This document shows positions 1-6,659 of a stretch of DNA of 6,659 bases, piece by piece. The stretch's first letter is position 1; every line of letters begins with the position of its first letter. Under the pieces are notes generated by a model. It did not search any database. It was not told where the DNA came from and saw only the letters and a list, made by a program, of their open reading frames with translations. Position numbers and translations under genes: made by a program. Source of the stretch: DASYYE01 sp035946955 (GTDB taxonomy: Bacteria; Actinomycetota; Actinomycetes; Streptosporangiales; Streptosporangiaceae); NCBI GenBank assembly GCA_035946955.1, contig DASYYE010000096.1:1-6659 (forward strand), written 5' to 3'.

Positions 1-150
1 ATACCCTGATCATACGGCTGCATGGCGCATCTTCACGTCAGGACACGCTACAAATTCTGACTACATTCAGTGAGCTAGGGCGAGCCGGGACCGCTGGTCA
101 TAGGGCACGAAACTACACAGAGCTACAGCAACTTCGGGTTAGCTGACGAT
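1..150. other. Upstream region without a supported gene
   Basis: This stretch is visibly less GC-rich than the genes to its right. A short open frame runs from the window edge to a TGA at 71-73 on the plus strand, but its codons end often in A or T, unlike the neighbouring genes, so I do not call it. The frame leading into the GNAT gene has a TAG at 76-78 and no usable start before position 151. A TACATT at 62-67 could be an actinobacterial -10 box, but I find no convincing -35 at the right distance. It probably carries the promoter of the GNAT gene. Confidence 0.4.
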
Positions 151-1191
151 GTGCAACTCCAACGGTTCGACCCGGCCACCGACGCCGAGTCAGTGCAGGC
201 GGCCCACGAGATCCACCGTGCCGGTGCGCCGTTTGATGACCCCTACGAGCCGCCCCAGTCACTGCGGCCGTTCACAGCGCGGCTAACCTACGGCTGGACC
301 CAGGACCCCACCCAGACGTGGCTGGCCAGGGACGGCGATGGCCAGCCCATTGGCTGGTACCTGCTCGTCCTGCCAGAGCGCGAGAACCGCCACCTGGCCG
401 GTGTGAACCCCATGGTCCACCCGGAGCGGCGCCGGGCCGGCCTGGGCCGGATGCTGCTGCGGCACGCGGCCGGCCAGGCCCAGGAGGCAGGCCGCACGCT
501 GCTCGTGAACCACGCCCGGGAGTCCTCCCCTGGTGAGTCTTTTGCCCGTGCCGTTGGCGCCCGCCGGCTGGAGACGATCGAGGTCCGCCGTGTGCTGGAG
601 CTCAGGGGCAAGCCAGCGGAACACTGGGCCGCCATGCGGCGGCAGGCCACGGAGAAGGCAGCCGGGTACTCGCTGGAGTACTGGGCCGGGACCATCCCGG
701 ACGACAAGCTCGCGCAGGTGGCCTCGATCAACGCCGCCATGGCTGACGCGCCGCACGACTACGCGGCCCAGACCTGGGATGTGGCACGAGTCGAGCAGGG
801 CCGGCTCATGCATATCGCGTCAGGCATGCACTCCCACATTGTCGCCGCCCGCCACGACGGCAGTGGTGACCTGGTGGCGATGACCGAGGTAGAGATCGAT
901 CCGCTGGTGCCCGAACTCGGTTTCCAGGGGATCACCGCCGTGGTCCCCCAGCACCGTGGGCACCGGCTCGGGCTGCTGCTCAAGGCGAGGATGCATGAGA
1001 TCCTCGCTGAACTGGAGCCACAGCTCGCGCGCGTCAACACGGGGAACGCCGCGGGCAACAAGCACATGATCGCCATCAACGAGGCCATGGGCTACCAGGT
1101 CCTCGACCGGTGGCTGTCCTACGAGATGGATGTCGGGCAAGCGCTTGCCCCGGCACCGGCCGAGCACGCGGGGTCACGCGCCCAGCCGTAG
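151..1191 (+). CDS. Double-domain GNAT family N-acetyltransferase
   Basis: Predicted cytosolic acetyltransferase of 346 residues with two GNAT folds in tandem. The N-terminal half (about 1-150) has the acetyl-CoA loop R-R-A-G-L-G-R near residues 94-100, after a beta strand with G68-W-Y. The C-terminal half (about 170-328) has a second loop, R-G-H-R-L-G-L-L, at 269-276, and a typical GNAT ending (T297-G-N, N303, N310, then G-Y and a tryptophan near 321). It resembles the two-domain GNAT proteins common in Streptomyces and relatives, whose substrates are mostly unknown; the plan is also that of mycothiol synthase, but nothing here specifically supports that role. The start is GTG at 151; no other in-frame start lies between it and the upstream TAG at 76-78, and no strong Shine-Dalgarno site precedes it. 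The last residues (about 330-346) are a low-complexity A/P tail that enters the tandem repeat. It converges on era. Confidence 0.88.
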   Translation: MQLQRFDPATDAESVQAAHEIHRAGAPFDDPYEPPQSLRPFTARLTYGWTQDPTQTWLARDGDGQPIGWYLLVLPERENRHLAGVNPMVHPERRRAGLGRMLLRHAAGQAQEAGRTLLVNHARESSPGESFARAVGARRLETIEVRRVLELRGKPAEHWAAMRRQATEKAAGYSLEYWAGTIPDDKLAQVASINAAMADAPHDYAAQTWDVARVEQGRLMHIASGMHSHIVAARHDGSGDLVAMTEVEIDPLVPELGFQGITAVVPQHRGHRLGLLLKARMHEILAELEPQLARVNTGNAAGNKHMIAINEAMGYQVLDRWLSYEMDVGQALAPAPAEHAGSRAQP

Positions 1192-1261
1192 CGCTGCGGC
1201 CCCAGTCGTAGCGCTGAGGCTCTCCTGTAGGGCTGAGCCTCAGTCGTAGAAGCCCAGCCGG
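1183..1261. repeat. About 20-bp tandem repeat joining two convergent gene ends
   Basis: Four units begin at 1183, 1203, 1223 and 1241. Units 1 and 2 are nearly identical (CAGCCGTAGCGCTGCGGCCC and CAGTCGTAGCGCTGAGGCTC). Unit 3 is degenerate but keeps GTAGGGCTGAG. Unit 4 starts with the same CAGTCGTAG and then diverges, so the right edge is uncertain. The shared GTAG lies at 1188, 1208, 1227 and 1246, a period of 20, 19 and 19. The TAG stop of the GNAT gene is part of unit 1, and the last codons and TGA stop of era (on the other strand) are made by unit 4. The gap between the two genes may have grown by local duplication of the era 3' end. Confidence 0.7.
1214..1243. terminator. Hairpin between convergent genes, possible two-way terminator
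   Basis: CTGAGGCTC at 1214-1222 is perfectly complementary to GAGCCTCAG at 1235-1243, giving a 9-bp stem with a 12-base loop. It lies between the stop of the GNAT gene and the end of era and includes the era stop codon, where a terminator for both transcripts is expected. Neither side has a T run, so it is not a classical intrinsic terminator; hairpins without a T run are often proposed as terminators in high-GC actinobacteria. The right arm comes from the unit 3/4 boundary and the left arm from unit 2 of the tandem repeat. Confidence 0.5.
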
Positions 1262-2160
1262 CGTAGCTGTTTGGGGTCTCGCTGCCAGTCCTTGGCTACC
1301 TTGACCCGCAGGTCGAGGTAGACCTTGGTGCCCAGCAACGCCTCGATCTGGTGGCGTGCCTGGGTGCCGACCTCTTTCAGCCGCTCGCCCTTGCCGCCGA
1401 TCACGATGGCCTTCTGGCTGGGGCGCTCCACGAACAGCCAGGCATGGATGTCGATGAGGTCAGCCCGGCCTGGCCTGGGCCCCATCTCCTCCACCACCAC
1501 CGCGATGGAGTGAGGGAGCTCGTCGTGGACCCCCTCGAGCGCGGCCTCGCGGATCAGTTCGCTGACGAGCACCTGCTCTGGCTCGTCAGTGAGCTCCCCA
1601 GCCGGGTACAGCGGCACCCCTTGCGGCAGGTGCGAGACGAGCACGTCGGCGAGGACGCCGACCTGGAACCCGGCCATGGCCGACACGGGCACGATGTCCG
1701 CCCAGTCACCCAGGCCGGCCACGGCGGACAGTTGCACCGCGACCTGGTCGGGCGAGGCGAGGTCGGTCTTGGTGACGATCGCGACGACCGGCGTCTGGCG
1801 CAGGCCAGCCAGCTCGGCGGCCAGGTACTTGTCCCCTGGGCCGACCCGCTCCGACGCGGGGACGCAGAACCCGACCACGTCCACTTCTGTCAGTGTGGAG
1901 CGCACGAGGCTGTCCAGCCGCTCCCCCAGCAGGGTGCGGGGCCGGTGCAGGCCTGGCGTGTCGATGATGACGAGTTGCGCGTCGTCGCGGTGGACGATGC
2001 CCCGGATGGCCCGCCGGGTCGTCTGCGGGCGGCTGCTGGTGATCGCGACCTTGGCGCCCACCAGCGCGTTCATCAACGTGGACTTGCCGACATTGGGCCG
2101 CCCCACGAAACAGGCGAAACCAGACCGGAAACCGGCCTGCCCGTTGCCGTCGCCAGCCAT
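1240..2160 (-). CDS. era: GTPase Era, 30S ribosomal subunit assembly
   Basis: Era binds GTP and 16S rRNA near its 3' end and helps late 30S assembly, acting in the cytosol and near the membrane. All GTPase motifs are visible in 306 residues, the family's usual length: G1 GRPNVGKS at 20-27, G2 in the TSSRPQTTR stretch at 41-49, G3 DTPGL at 67-71, G4 TKTD at 130-133 and G5 SA at 160-161. The C-terminal KH RNA-binding domain covers about 200-300 and has G-G-K-G at 255-258 followed by the ERLKEVG helix, ending in the typical RLGFYD. The ATG at 2160 overlaps the TGA of the upstream deaminase-like gene by one base (TGATG), and there is no good Shine-Dalgarno site, so translation is probably coupled. 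It is the last gene of the minus-strand block. I see no missing residue. Confidence 0.97.
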   Translation of the reverse strand: MAGDGNGQAGFRSGFACFVGRPNVGKSTLMNALVGAKVAITSSRPQTTRRAIRGIVHRDDAQLVIIDTPGLHRPRTLLGERLDSLVRSTLTEVDVVGFCVPASERVGPGDKYLAAELAGLRQTPVVAIVTKTDLASPDQVAVQLSAVAGLGDWADIVPVSAMAGFQVGVLADVLVSHLPQGVPLYPAGELTDEPEQVLVSELIREAALEGVHDELPHSIAVVVEEMGPRPGRADLIDIHAWLFVERPSQKAIVIGGKGERLKEVGTQARHQIEALLGTKVYLDLRVKVAKDWQRDPKQLRRLGFYD

Positions 2161-2501
2161 CAGCTGGGAGACAGCACCGAACGGAGCGCGCCGTCGGTGC
2201 CCGCGATCAGCAGGGGCGCCTGCGGGCCAAGGTCCCTGACCGCGTTGATGTCGGCCTCGGCCGGGGTGCCGGCTTCACTGACCAGCGCGGCTGCCTCCAG
2301 TCCGGTGGCACCGCTGGCCACCGCCATGGCCACTGCCAGCTGCAATGCCGACAGGCGCAGCGACGGCAGCGCCACGTCGACCGCGGCATAGGTACGGCCG
2401 GTCTCGTCGCGGACTGCCGCGCCTTCGGCGGAAGCCGCCCGGGCACGCGCCGACCGCGCCAGCACGATGATTTTTTCGTCTTCCGGACCGAGGTCATGCA
2501 C
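2160..2501 (-). CDS. Cytidine-deaminase-like protein lacking zinc and catalytic residues
   Basis: A 113-residue protein conserved at this place, just before era, in many actinobacteria, and often labelled cytidine deaminase. The fold signature is recognisable: an N-terminal helix with L-A-R-S-A-R (14-19), then G-A-A-V-R-D-E-T-G-R (27-36) matching the deaminase beta hairpin, a strand, and a helix with S51-A-L where true deaminases have C/H-A-E. The second zinc motif P-C-x-x-C is also absent; the matching place reads G92-P-Q-A-P-L-L. With no zinc ligands and no catalytic glutamate it should not deaminate cytidine. By position it appears to be the counterpart of M. tuberculosis Rv2365c. The start is GTG at 2501, 9 bases after the stop of the CBS gene; the Shine-Dalgarno site is weak. 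The stop overlaps the era ATG. Fold assignment by eye only; function unknown. Confidence 0.82.
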   Translation of the reverse strand: MHDLGPEDEKIIVLARSARARAASAEGAAVRDETGRTYAAVDVALPSLRLSALQLAVAMAVASGATGLEAAALVSEAGTPAEADINAVRDLGPQAPLLIAGTDGALRSVLSPS

Positions 2502-2510
2502 GGCCAGATT

Positions 2511-3812
2511 CTAGGGCGTTTCCTGTCGATCTTGGTCCTCGCGCGCCACCGTCACCGTCCCGATGCGGTTACGGCGCCCGGCCAGGCTCTCGGCCGTCAG
2601 CGACAGCCCGGCCACCGTGGCCTTGGACCCCGCGATGGGCACCCGCCCGAGCGCGTGCGCAAGCAGGCCGCCGACGGTCTCCACGTCCTCGGCGTCGATC
2701 CGCACACTAAACAGTTCTTCCAGGTCGGTAACGGGCAACCGGGCCGTCACCCGGGCATGCCCCGGGCCCAGCCACTCCACCATCGGCAGTTCGCGGTCGT
2801 ATTCGTCGGCGATCTCCCCGACGATCTCTTCCAGGATGTCCTCGATCGTGACCAGCCCGGCGGTCCCGCCGTACTCGTCGATCACGATCGCGAGGTGGGT
2901 CTGGCGTGCCTGCATCTCGCGCAGCAGCACGTCCACGGGCTTGCTCTCCGGCACGAACGTGGTCGGGCGCATCACCGACTCCACCTTCTCCACGGCCTCG
3001 GCCTCCGGGTGCTCACGGCTGCGGGCGACGAGGTCTTTGAGGTAGGCGACCCCGATCACGTCGTCCAGGTTCTCGCCGACCACCGGGATCCGGGAGAACC
3101 CGCTGCGCAGCGCGAGCGAAAGCGCCTGGCGCACGGTCTTGTCGCGCTCCACGAAGACCATGTCCGTGCGCGGGACCATCACCTCCCGCACGTACGTGTC
3201 GCCCAGTTCGAAGACGGAGTGGATCATCGCCTGCTCGCGCGGCTCGATCACCTTGTGCTCTCCGAGGAGGTCCACGAGCCCGCGCAACTCCCCCTCAGAG
3301 GCGACCGCGTCCTCGCGGCCCCCCTGCCCGGGGGTCAGGGCACTGCCTACCGCCAGCAGCAGGCGCGGGAACGGGCCGAGGGCCACCACGACCGGGGTCA
3401 GCACCCGGGCGGCGGCCAGTGACAGCGGCCGGTCGTACCGGTTGCCCAGGGCACGTGGCCAAACCCCGGCCACCACGTAGAACACCACGGCCATGATCGC
3501 CCCCGACACCAGGTACGCGCGCCACCCGGTCCCCAGCAGCGCCAGCATCGCCGCGGTCATGAACACCACTGCGCCAGCCAGGGCAGCGGCCCTGACCAGC
3601 AGGAGCACGCTGAGGTACCGCGAGGGGTCGGCGAGGAACGCCTCGAGCTGGCGGGAGCCCTCGCGGTCGGCGGCTGGCACGCCCTCGCGTCCGCCGCCAC
3701 GGGCCACCCCGCCCGCGCCGATAGCGCGGGTGCGTACCAGCGCGACCTCGGCGCTTGCGCAGACCCCGGCCACGACCGCCAGGACCAGGGCCGCTACTAC
3801 GAGCCAGGCCAT
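2511..3812 (-). CDS. CNNM/CorC family membrane protein with CBS pair (hemolysin-like)
   Basis: A 433-residue integral membrane protein of the family once called hemolysin C-like, now linked to magnesium or cobalt homeostasis and efflux. In order: a CNNM (DUF21) membrane domain with hydrophobic segments at about 3-25, 66-94, 98-118 and 132-158 and the family motif A-S-A-E-V-A-L near 19-25; a CBS pair at about 208-335, the first opening with VMVPRTDM (211-218), the second containing DEYGGTAGLVTIEDILEE (312-329); and a CorC_HlyC domain at about 345-424. The length is normal. The ATG at 3812 follows the ybeY stop after 16 bases, with a G-rich stretch that could serve as a weak ribosome-binding site. 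No signal peptide separate from the first membrane segment is visible. The ion carried cannot be read from the sequence. Confidence 0.93.
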   Translation of the reverse strand: MAWLVVAALVLAVVAGVCASAEVALVRTRAIGAGGVARGGGREGVPAADREGSRQLEAFLADPSRYLSVLLLVRAAALAGAVVFMTAAMLALLGTGWRAYLVSGAIMAVVFYVVAGVWPRALGNRYDRPLSLAAARVLTPVVVALGPFPRLLLAVGSALTPGQGGREDAVASEGELRGLVDLLGEHKVIEPREQAMIHSVFELGDTYVREVMVPRTDMVFVERDKTVRQALSLALRSGFSRIPVVGENLDDVIGVAYLKDLVARSREHPEAEAVEKVESVMRPTTFVPESKPVDVLLREMQARQTHLAIVIDEYGGTAGLVTIEDILEEIVGEIADEYDRELPMVEWLGPGHARVTARLPVTDLEELFSVRIDAEDVETVGGLLAHALGRVPIAGSKATVAGLSLTAESLAGRRNRIGTVTVAREDQDRQETP

Positions 3813-3828
3813 TGCCGCACCCGCCGGC

Positions 3829-4436
3829 TCAGCCCGGCTCCGCCGGGGCTGCCGGGGCTGCCGGGTCCGCTGGCTCCGCGGACGCGGGGCGATCCCCGGC
3901 GTCGTGTGAGCCCTCCCGCTGTTGCGGGTCGTCAGAGGCCACCCGCTCGTGCCGCCAGGACTCGATCAAGCGGCCCTGGAGGCCGAACATGGTGGCGCGC
4001 TCTTCCGGCTCGGCATGGTCGAAACCCAGCAGATGCAGGATGCCGTGGGTGCACAGCAGGTCGAGTTCGTCGGACAGCGAGTGGTGCGCCTCACGTGCCT
4101 GCCGCTGCGCCACCTCCGGGCACAGCACCACGTCGCCGAGCAGAGCCGGCCCCGGGCCCGGCTCGGAACTGCCCGCGCGGTCCGCCCGTTCGCTGCCCGG
4201 GGGCGGGGGACGCAACTCGTCCATGGGGAAGGCGAGGACGTCGGTCGGACCAGGCTCGCCGAGCCAGCGCTGGTGCAGGTCAGCCATGGTCGAGACGTCC
4301 ACGAGCAGGACGGACAGTTCTGCCAGCGGGTGCATCCTCATCCCGGACAGGACGTGGCGGGCCAATGCCACCAGCGCGGGCTCGTCCACGCTGACGCCCG
4401 ACTCGTTCGCGACCTCTATGCTCATGTCCTCCGCCG

Positions 4437-4440
<4 letters not shown>
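3829..4440 (-). CDS. ybeY: Endoribonuclease YbeY, 16S rRNA maturation
   Basis: YbeY is a zinc-dependent single-strand endoribonuclease that takes part in 16S rRNA 3'-end processing and 70S quality control. The zinc motif HGILHLLGFDH is present, with H132, H136 and H142 as ligands in a 203-residue reading. The core also shows T66-D-V-L-A-F-P and L101-G-D-V-V. Two parts exceed the minimal family: a Pro/Gly/Ser-rich insertion at about 77-99 between those two core motifs, and a tail of about 35 residues after 168 that ends in P-A-A repeats. The longest reading starts at GTG 4440, overlapping the phoH stop by four bases (GTGA). An ATG at 4425 gives the N-terminus MSIEVANESG, close to usual actinobacterial YbeY, and follows a GGAGG, so the true protein may have 198 residues. 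Its place between phoH and the CBS protein is typical. Confidence 0.95.
3842..3866. repeat. 9-bp tandem repeat in the ybeY tail
   Basis: GCCGGGGCT occurs at 3842-3850 and 3851-3859, followed by a partial GCCGGGT. Read on the minus strand it encodes the P-A-A repeats in the low-complexity end of YbeY. A nine-base unit keeps the frame, so copy number could vary between strains without breaking the gene. Confidence 0.6.
4423..4432 (-). promoter_or_regulatory. Ribosome-binding site and alternative ATG start of ybeY
   Basis: On the minus strand GGAGG (4432-4428) is followed by two bases and then ATG (4425-4423). The spacing is shorter than ideal, but the GTG 15 bases upstream has no visible Shine-Dalgarno site, and the protein from this ATG begins like other YbeY proteins. 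Starting here would leave an 11-base gap after the phoH stop instead of an overlap. Confidence 0.5.
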
Positions 4441-5624
<1,184 letters not shown>

Positions 5625-5693
5625 ACGCCGCGCTCGCCTTTCCCATGGTAGAGCCTGCCCGCGCCCTCCCGTGGGGTGCGGCCGGGGCCGGGG

Positions 5694-6038
5694 TTAGCCG
5701 GGCGGCCAGGCCAGGCGGCGGCCACCTAGGACGTGGGCGTGGGCGTGGAAGACTGTTTGGCCCGCTTCGGGGCCGGTGTTGAAGACCAGGCGGTAGCCGG
5801 GCTGGGCGTTCCCGGTTGACTCCGCTACCCGGTGCGCCAGGGTCACGACCTCGGCTAGCAGGCCGTCCTCGGCCTCGGCCAGGGCGGCGACGTCAGGGTA
5901 GTGCTCTTTGGGGACGACCAGCACGTGCATAGGTGCCTGCGGATTGATGTCGCTGAACGCGAGAGTGCGTTCGCTTTCGGCGACTATCGTGGCTGGCACC
6001 TCGCCTGCCACGATCCTGCAGAAGAGGCATTCTGGCAC
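5694..6038 (-). CDS. HIT family nucleotide-binding hydrolase (HINT type)
   Basis: A small cytosolic protein of the histidine triad family, which as a rule hydrolyses nucleoside phosphoramidates or similar AMP-linked compounds. The 114-residue length is typical of the Hint branch. Visible marks are the N-terminal C4-L-F-C-R-I-V-A-G-E, F28-S-D-I-N-P-Q-A-P-M-H-V-L-V-V-P-K, N87 ahead of the triad, and the triad V96-F-H-A-H-A-H-V-L with H98, H100 and H102, where the middle histidine should be the nucleophile. C4 and C7 resemble half of the zinc site in some bacterial HIT proteins. The start is GTG at 6038; AGGA lies seven bases before it, but the same bases belong to a possible -10 box, so the message may be leaderless. 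It is the first gene of the minus-strand block. The substrate is unknown. Confidence 0.94.
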   Translation of the reverse strand: MPECLFCRIVAGEVPATIVAESERTLAFSDINPQAPMHVLVVPKEHYPDVAALAEAEDGLLAEVVTLAHRVAESTGNAQPGYRLVFNTGPEAGQTVFHAHAHVLGGRRLAWPPG

Positions 6039-6044
6039 CCAGCG

Positions 6045-6072
6045 ATCCTAGCTTGTGCCGCGCTGGTGGCAG
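6045..6072 (-). promoter_or_regulatory. Candidate promoter of the HIT-phoH-ybeY-era block
   Basis: On the minus strand CTGCCA (6072-6067) and TAGGAT (6050-6045) are separated by 16 bases. Each matches four of six positions of the TTGACA and TATAAT consensus, and TAGGAT fits the actinobacterial TANNNT pattern. Only six bases separate the -10 box from the HIT GTG, so transcription would begin at about the first base of the start codon, giving a leaderless message. Confidence 0.4.
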
Positions 6073-6074
6073 TG

Positions 6075-6089
6075 GCCAGCTAGGCTGGC
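6075..6089. other. Small perfect hairpin upstream of HIT
   Basis: GCCAGC (6075-6080) and GCTGGC (6084-6089) form a six-base stem around a three-base loop. It lies just upstream of the candidate -35 box of the HIT promoter. It could be an operator half-site pair or chance; a stem this short is not rare in GC-rich DNA. Confidence 0.25.
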
Positions 6090-6164
6090 TCCTGTTAATC
6101 GCGGCCCTCTGGCGCACGCCCGCAAGGCGCAAGGCCCGGCAGAAGTAACAGCCTGCGTGCCCCC

Positions 6165-6175
6165 GGTGTGACACC
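6165..6175. promoter_or_regulatory. Palindrome GGTGTGACACC, possible operator
   Basis: A perfect inverted repeat with five-base arms around one central base, about 73 bases before the sigma gene start and 127 bases from the HIT start. GTGACA inside it matches five of six positions of a -35 box, but no -10 box at normal spacing is convincing. It may be a regulator site for either gene; no regulator can be named. Confidence 0.25.
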
Positions 6176-6248
6176 TGATTCGGCCCGCCACATGTAAGGC
6201 GAATAATCGGCTGGTGGTGGGGAGGAGCGTTGAGGTCAGGTTGCCCTG

Positions 6249-6659
6249 GTGACATCCGTGCCCAACTCCCACATGACCGCAGGTGAACCGGACACGGCTC
6301 CGGCGCGTCCCATACACGTGACCGAGACGCTGCTCGCTGATGCCGTGCTGGAATCAGTCACCACGGAGTGGGACGCGGGGCAGGCGGTCACCGAGATCTA
6401 CACCACGCACTACCGCTCGCTGGTACGGCTGGCAGGGCTCCTGGTCCGCGACCCGGCCACCGCCGAAGAGGTCGTGCAGGACTCCTTCGTCGCCATGCAC
6501 GGCGCCTGGGTCCGGCTGCGCGACACCGACAAGGCTGTGTCCTACCTGCGCCAGTCGGTGGTGAACCGGTCGAGGTCGGTGCTGCGCCACCGGGTCGTGG
6601 TGGACCGCAACGCACCCGTGCCCGGCCCGGACGAGCCATCAGCCGAGCAGGGCGCGATC
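6249..6659 (+). CDS. SigE-family ECF-type RNA polymerase sigma factor, 5' part
   Basis: The first 137 codons of a sigma factor, cut by the window end. After an N-terminal extension of about 48 residues without a clear domain, sigma region 2 begins with E49-I-Y-T-T-H-Y-R-S-L-V-R-L-A. It continues with the core-binding segment DPATAEEVVQDSFVAMHGAW (region 2.2) and the region 2.3/2.4 helix containing SYLRQSVVNRSRSVLRHR, which should open and read the -10 element. These match the actinobacterial SigE family of small sigma factors. The linker (VPGPDEPSAEQG) follows; region 4 lies outside the window. The start is GTG 6249, seven bases after CAGGT; GTG 6258, ATG 6273 and GTG 6318 are in-frame alternatives, and a TGA at 6231-6233 closes the frame upstream. 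It is divergent from HIT. Any anti-sigma partner would lie beyond the window. Confidence 0.9.
   Translation, partial: MTSVPNSHMTAGEPDTAPARPIHVTETLLADAVLESVTTEWDAGQAVTEIYTTHYRSLVRLAGLLVRDPATAEEVVQDSFVAMHGAWVRLRDTDKAVSYLRQSVVNRSRSVLRHRVVVDRNAPVPGPDEPSAEQGAI

Larger units (their letters stand above)
6039..6248. other. Divergent intergenic region between HIT and the sigma factor gene
   Basis: This 210-base region should hold the promoters of both divergent genes. It is less GC-rich toward its right half. I see a candidate HIT promoter near its left end, a small hairpin, a seven-base tandem duplication (CGCAAGG twice, 6121-6134), an 11-base palindrome and a Shine-Dalgarno-like GGAGGAG at 6221-6227. 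An AATAAT at 6202-6207 could be a -10 box for the sigma gene, but no good -35 fits it. I find no tRNA signature or riboswitch I can name. Open frames crossing the region have no recognisable product. Confidence 0.6.

Noticed and set aside
2..73. Open frame from the window edge to TGA, possible end of an upstream gene
   Set aside because: Its codons lack the strong G/C third-position bias of all other genes here and 23 residues give no recognisable motif.
1351..2391. 346-residue open frame on the plus strand opposite era
   Set aside because: It is an antisense shadow of era and the deaminase-like gene in GC-rich DNA; its product is H/R/D-rich without any family motif, while the other strand has complete Era motifs.
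2469..2477. Run of six A on the minus strand near the start of the deaminase-like gene, considered as a frameshift slippery site
   Set aside because: The frame on both sides is the conserved one, no following stem is evident, and the codons fit the ordinary E-K-I sequence.
2496..3422. 308-residue open frame on the plus strand opposite the CBS protein gene
   Set aside because: Antisense shadow of a gene with clear CNNM and CBS domains; the product is rich in H, R, G and D and shows no fold signature.
5893..6255. 120-residue minus-strand open frame across the HIT start and the intergenic region
   Set aside because: It overlaps HIT out of frame and has no recognisable motif; composition looks like random sequence.
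6230..6286. Short leader frame (TTG to TGA, 18 codons) after GGAGGAG, overlapping the sigma gene start
   Set aside because: The binding site is only two bases from the TTG, the peptide has no known leader pattern, and GTG 6249 has its own CAGGT seven bases upstream.

Overview
This is a GC-rich window whose gene content and order point to a high-GC actinobacterium. The best marker is a six-gene minus-strand block, read from right to left as HIT-family protein, phoH, ybeY, CNNM/CBS membrane protein, cytidine-deaminase-like protein and era. Part of this order (phoH, ybeY, CBS protein, small conserved protein, era) matches what I know of Mycobacterium tuberculosis, Rv2368c to Rv2364c. GTG and TTG starts, 1 to 4 base overlaps between genes and few strong Shine-Dalgarno sites fit the same group. 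I cannot name a genus.

Layout. Positions 1-150 are less GC-rich and hold no gene I can support. Positions 151-1191 (+) encode a double-domain GNAT acetyltransferase. It converges on era (1240-2160, -), and the two 3' ends meet in a short tandem repeat that also forms a hairpin, a likely two-way terminator. The minus-strand genes then run era, deaminase-like (2160-2501), CNNM/CBS (2511-3812), ybeY (3829-4440), phoH (4437-5624) and HIT (5694-6038). A 210-base divergent intergenic region (6039-6248) separates HIT from a sigma factor gene of the actinobacterial SigE/ECF type (6249 to the window end, +), which the window cuts off.

How the genes fit together. YbeY (16S rRNA 3'-end maturation and ribosome quality control), Era (30S assembly GTPase that binds 16S rRNA near its 3' end) and PhoH (a P-loop ATPase often found beside ybeY) suggest a small-subunit maturation and stress operon. 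HIT, the CNNM/CBS protein and the deaminase-like protein are regular passengers without a settled link to it. Tight spacing suggests one transcript from upstream of HIT, with a possible extra start in the HIT-phoH gap. The GNAT and sigma factor genes are neighbours on the other strand and probably separate units.

I see no mobile element, CRISPR array, tRNA, rRNA or clearly new system. The points most worth a second look are a deaminase-fold protein lacking its zinc and catalytic residues, the repeat joining the convergent gene ends, a probable leaderless HIT promoter, and two genes (phoH, ybeY) whose best ribosome-binding site points to an internal start.
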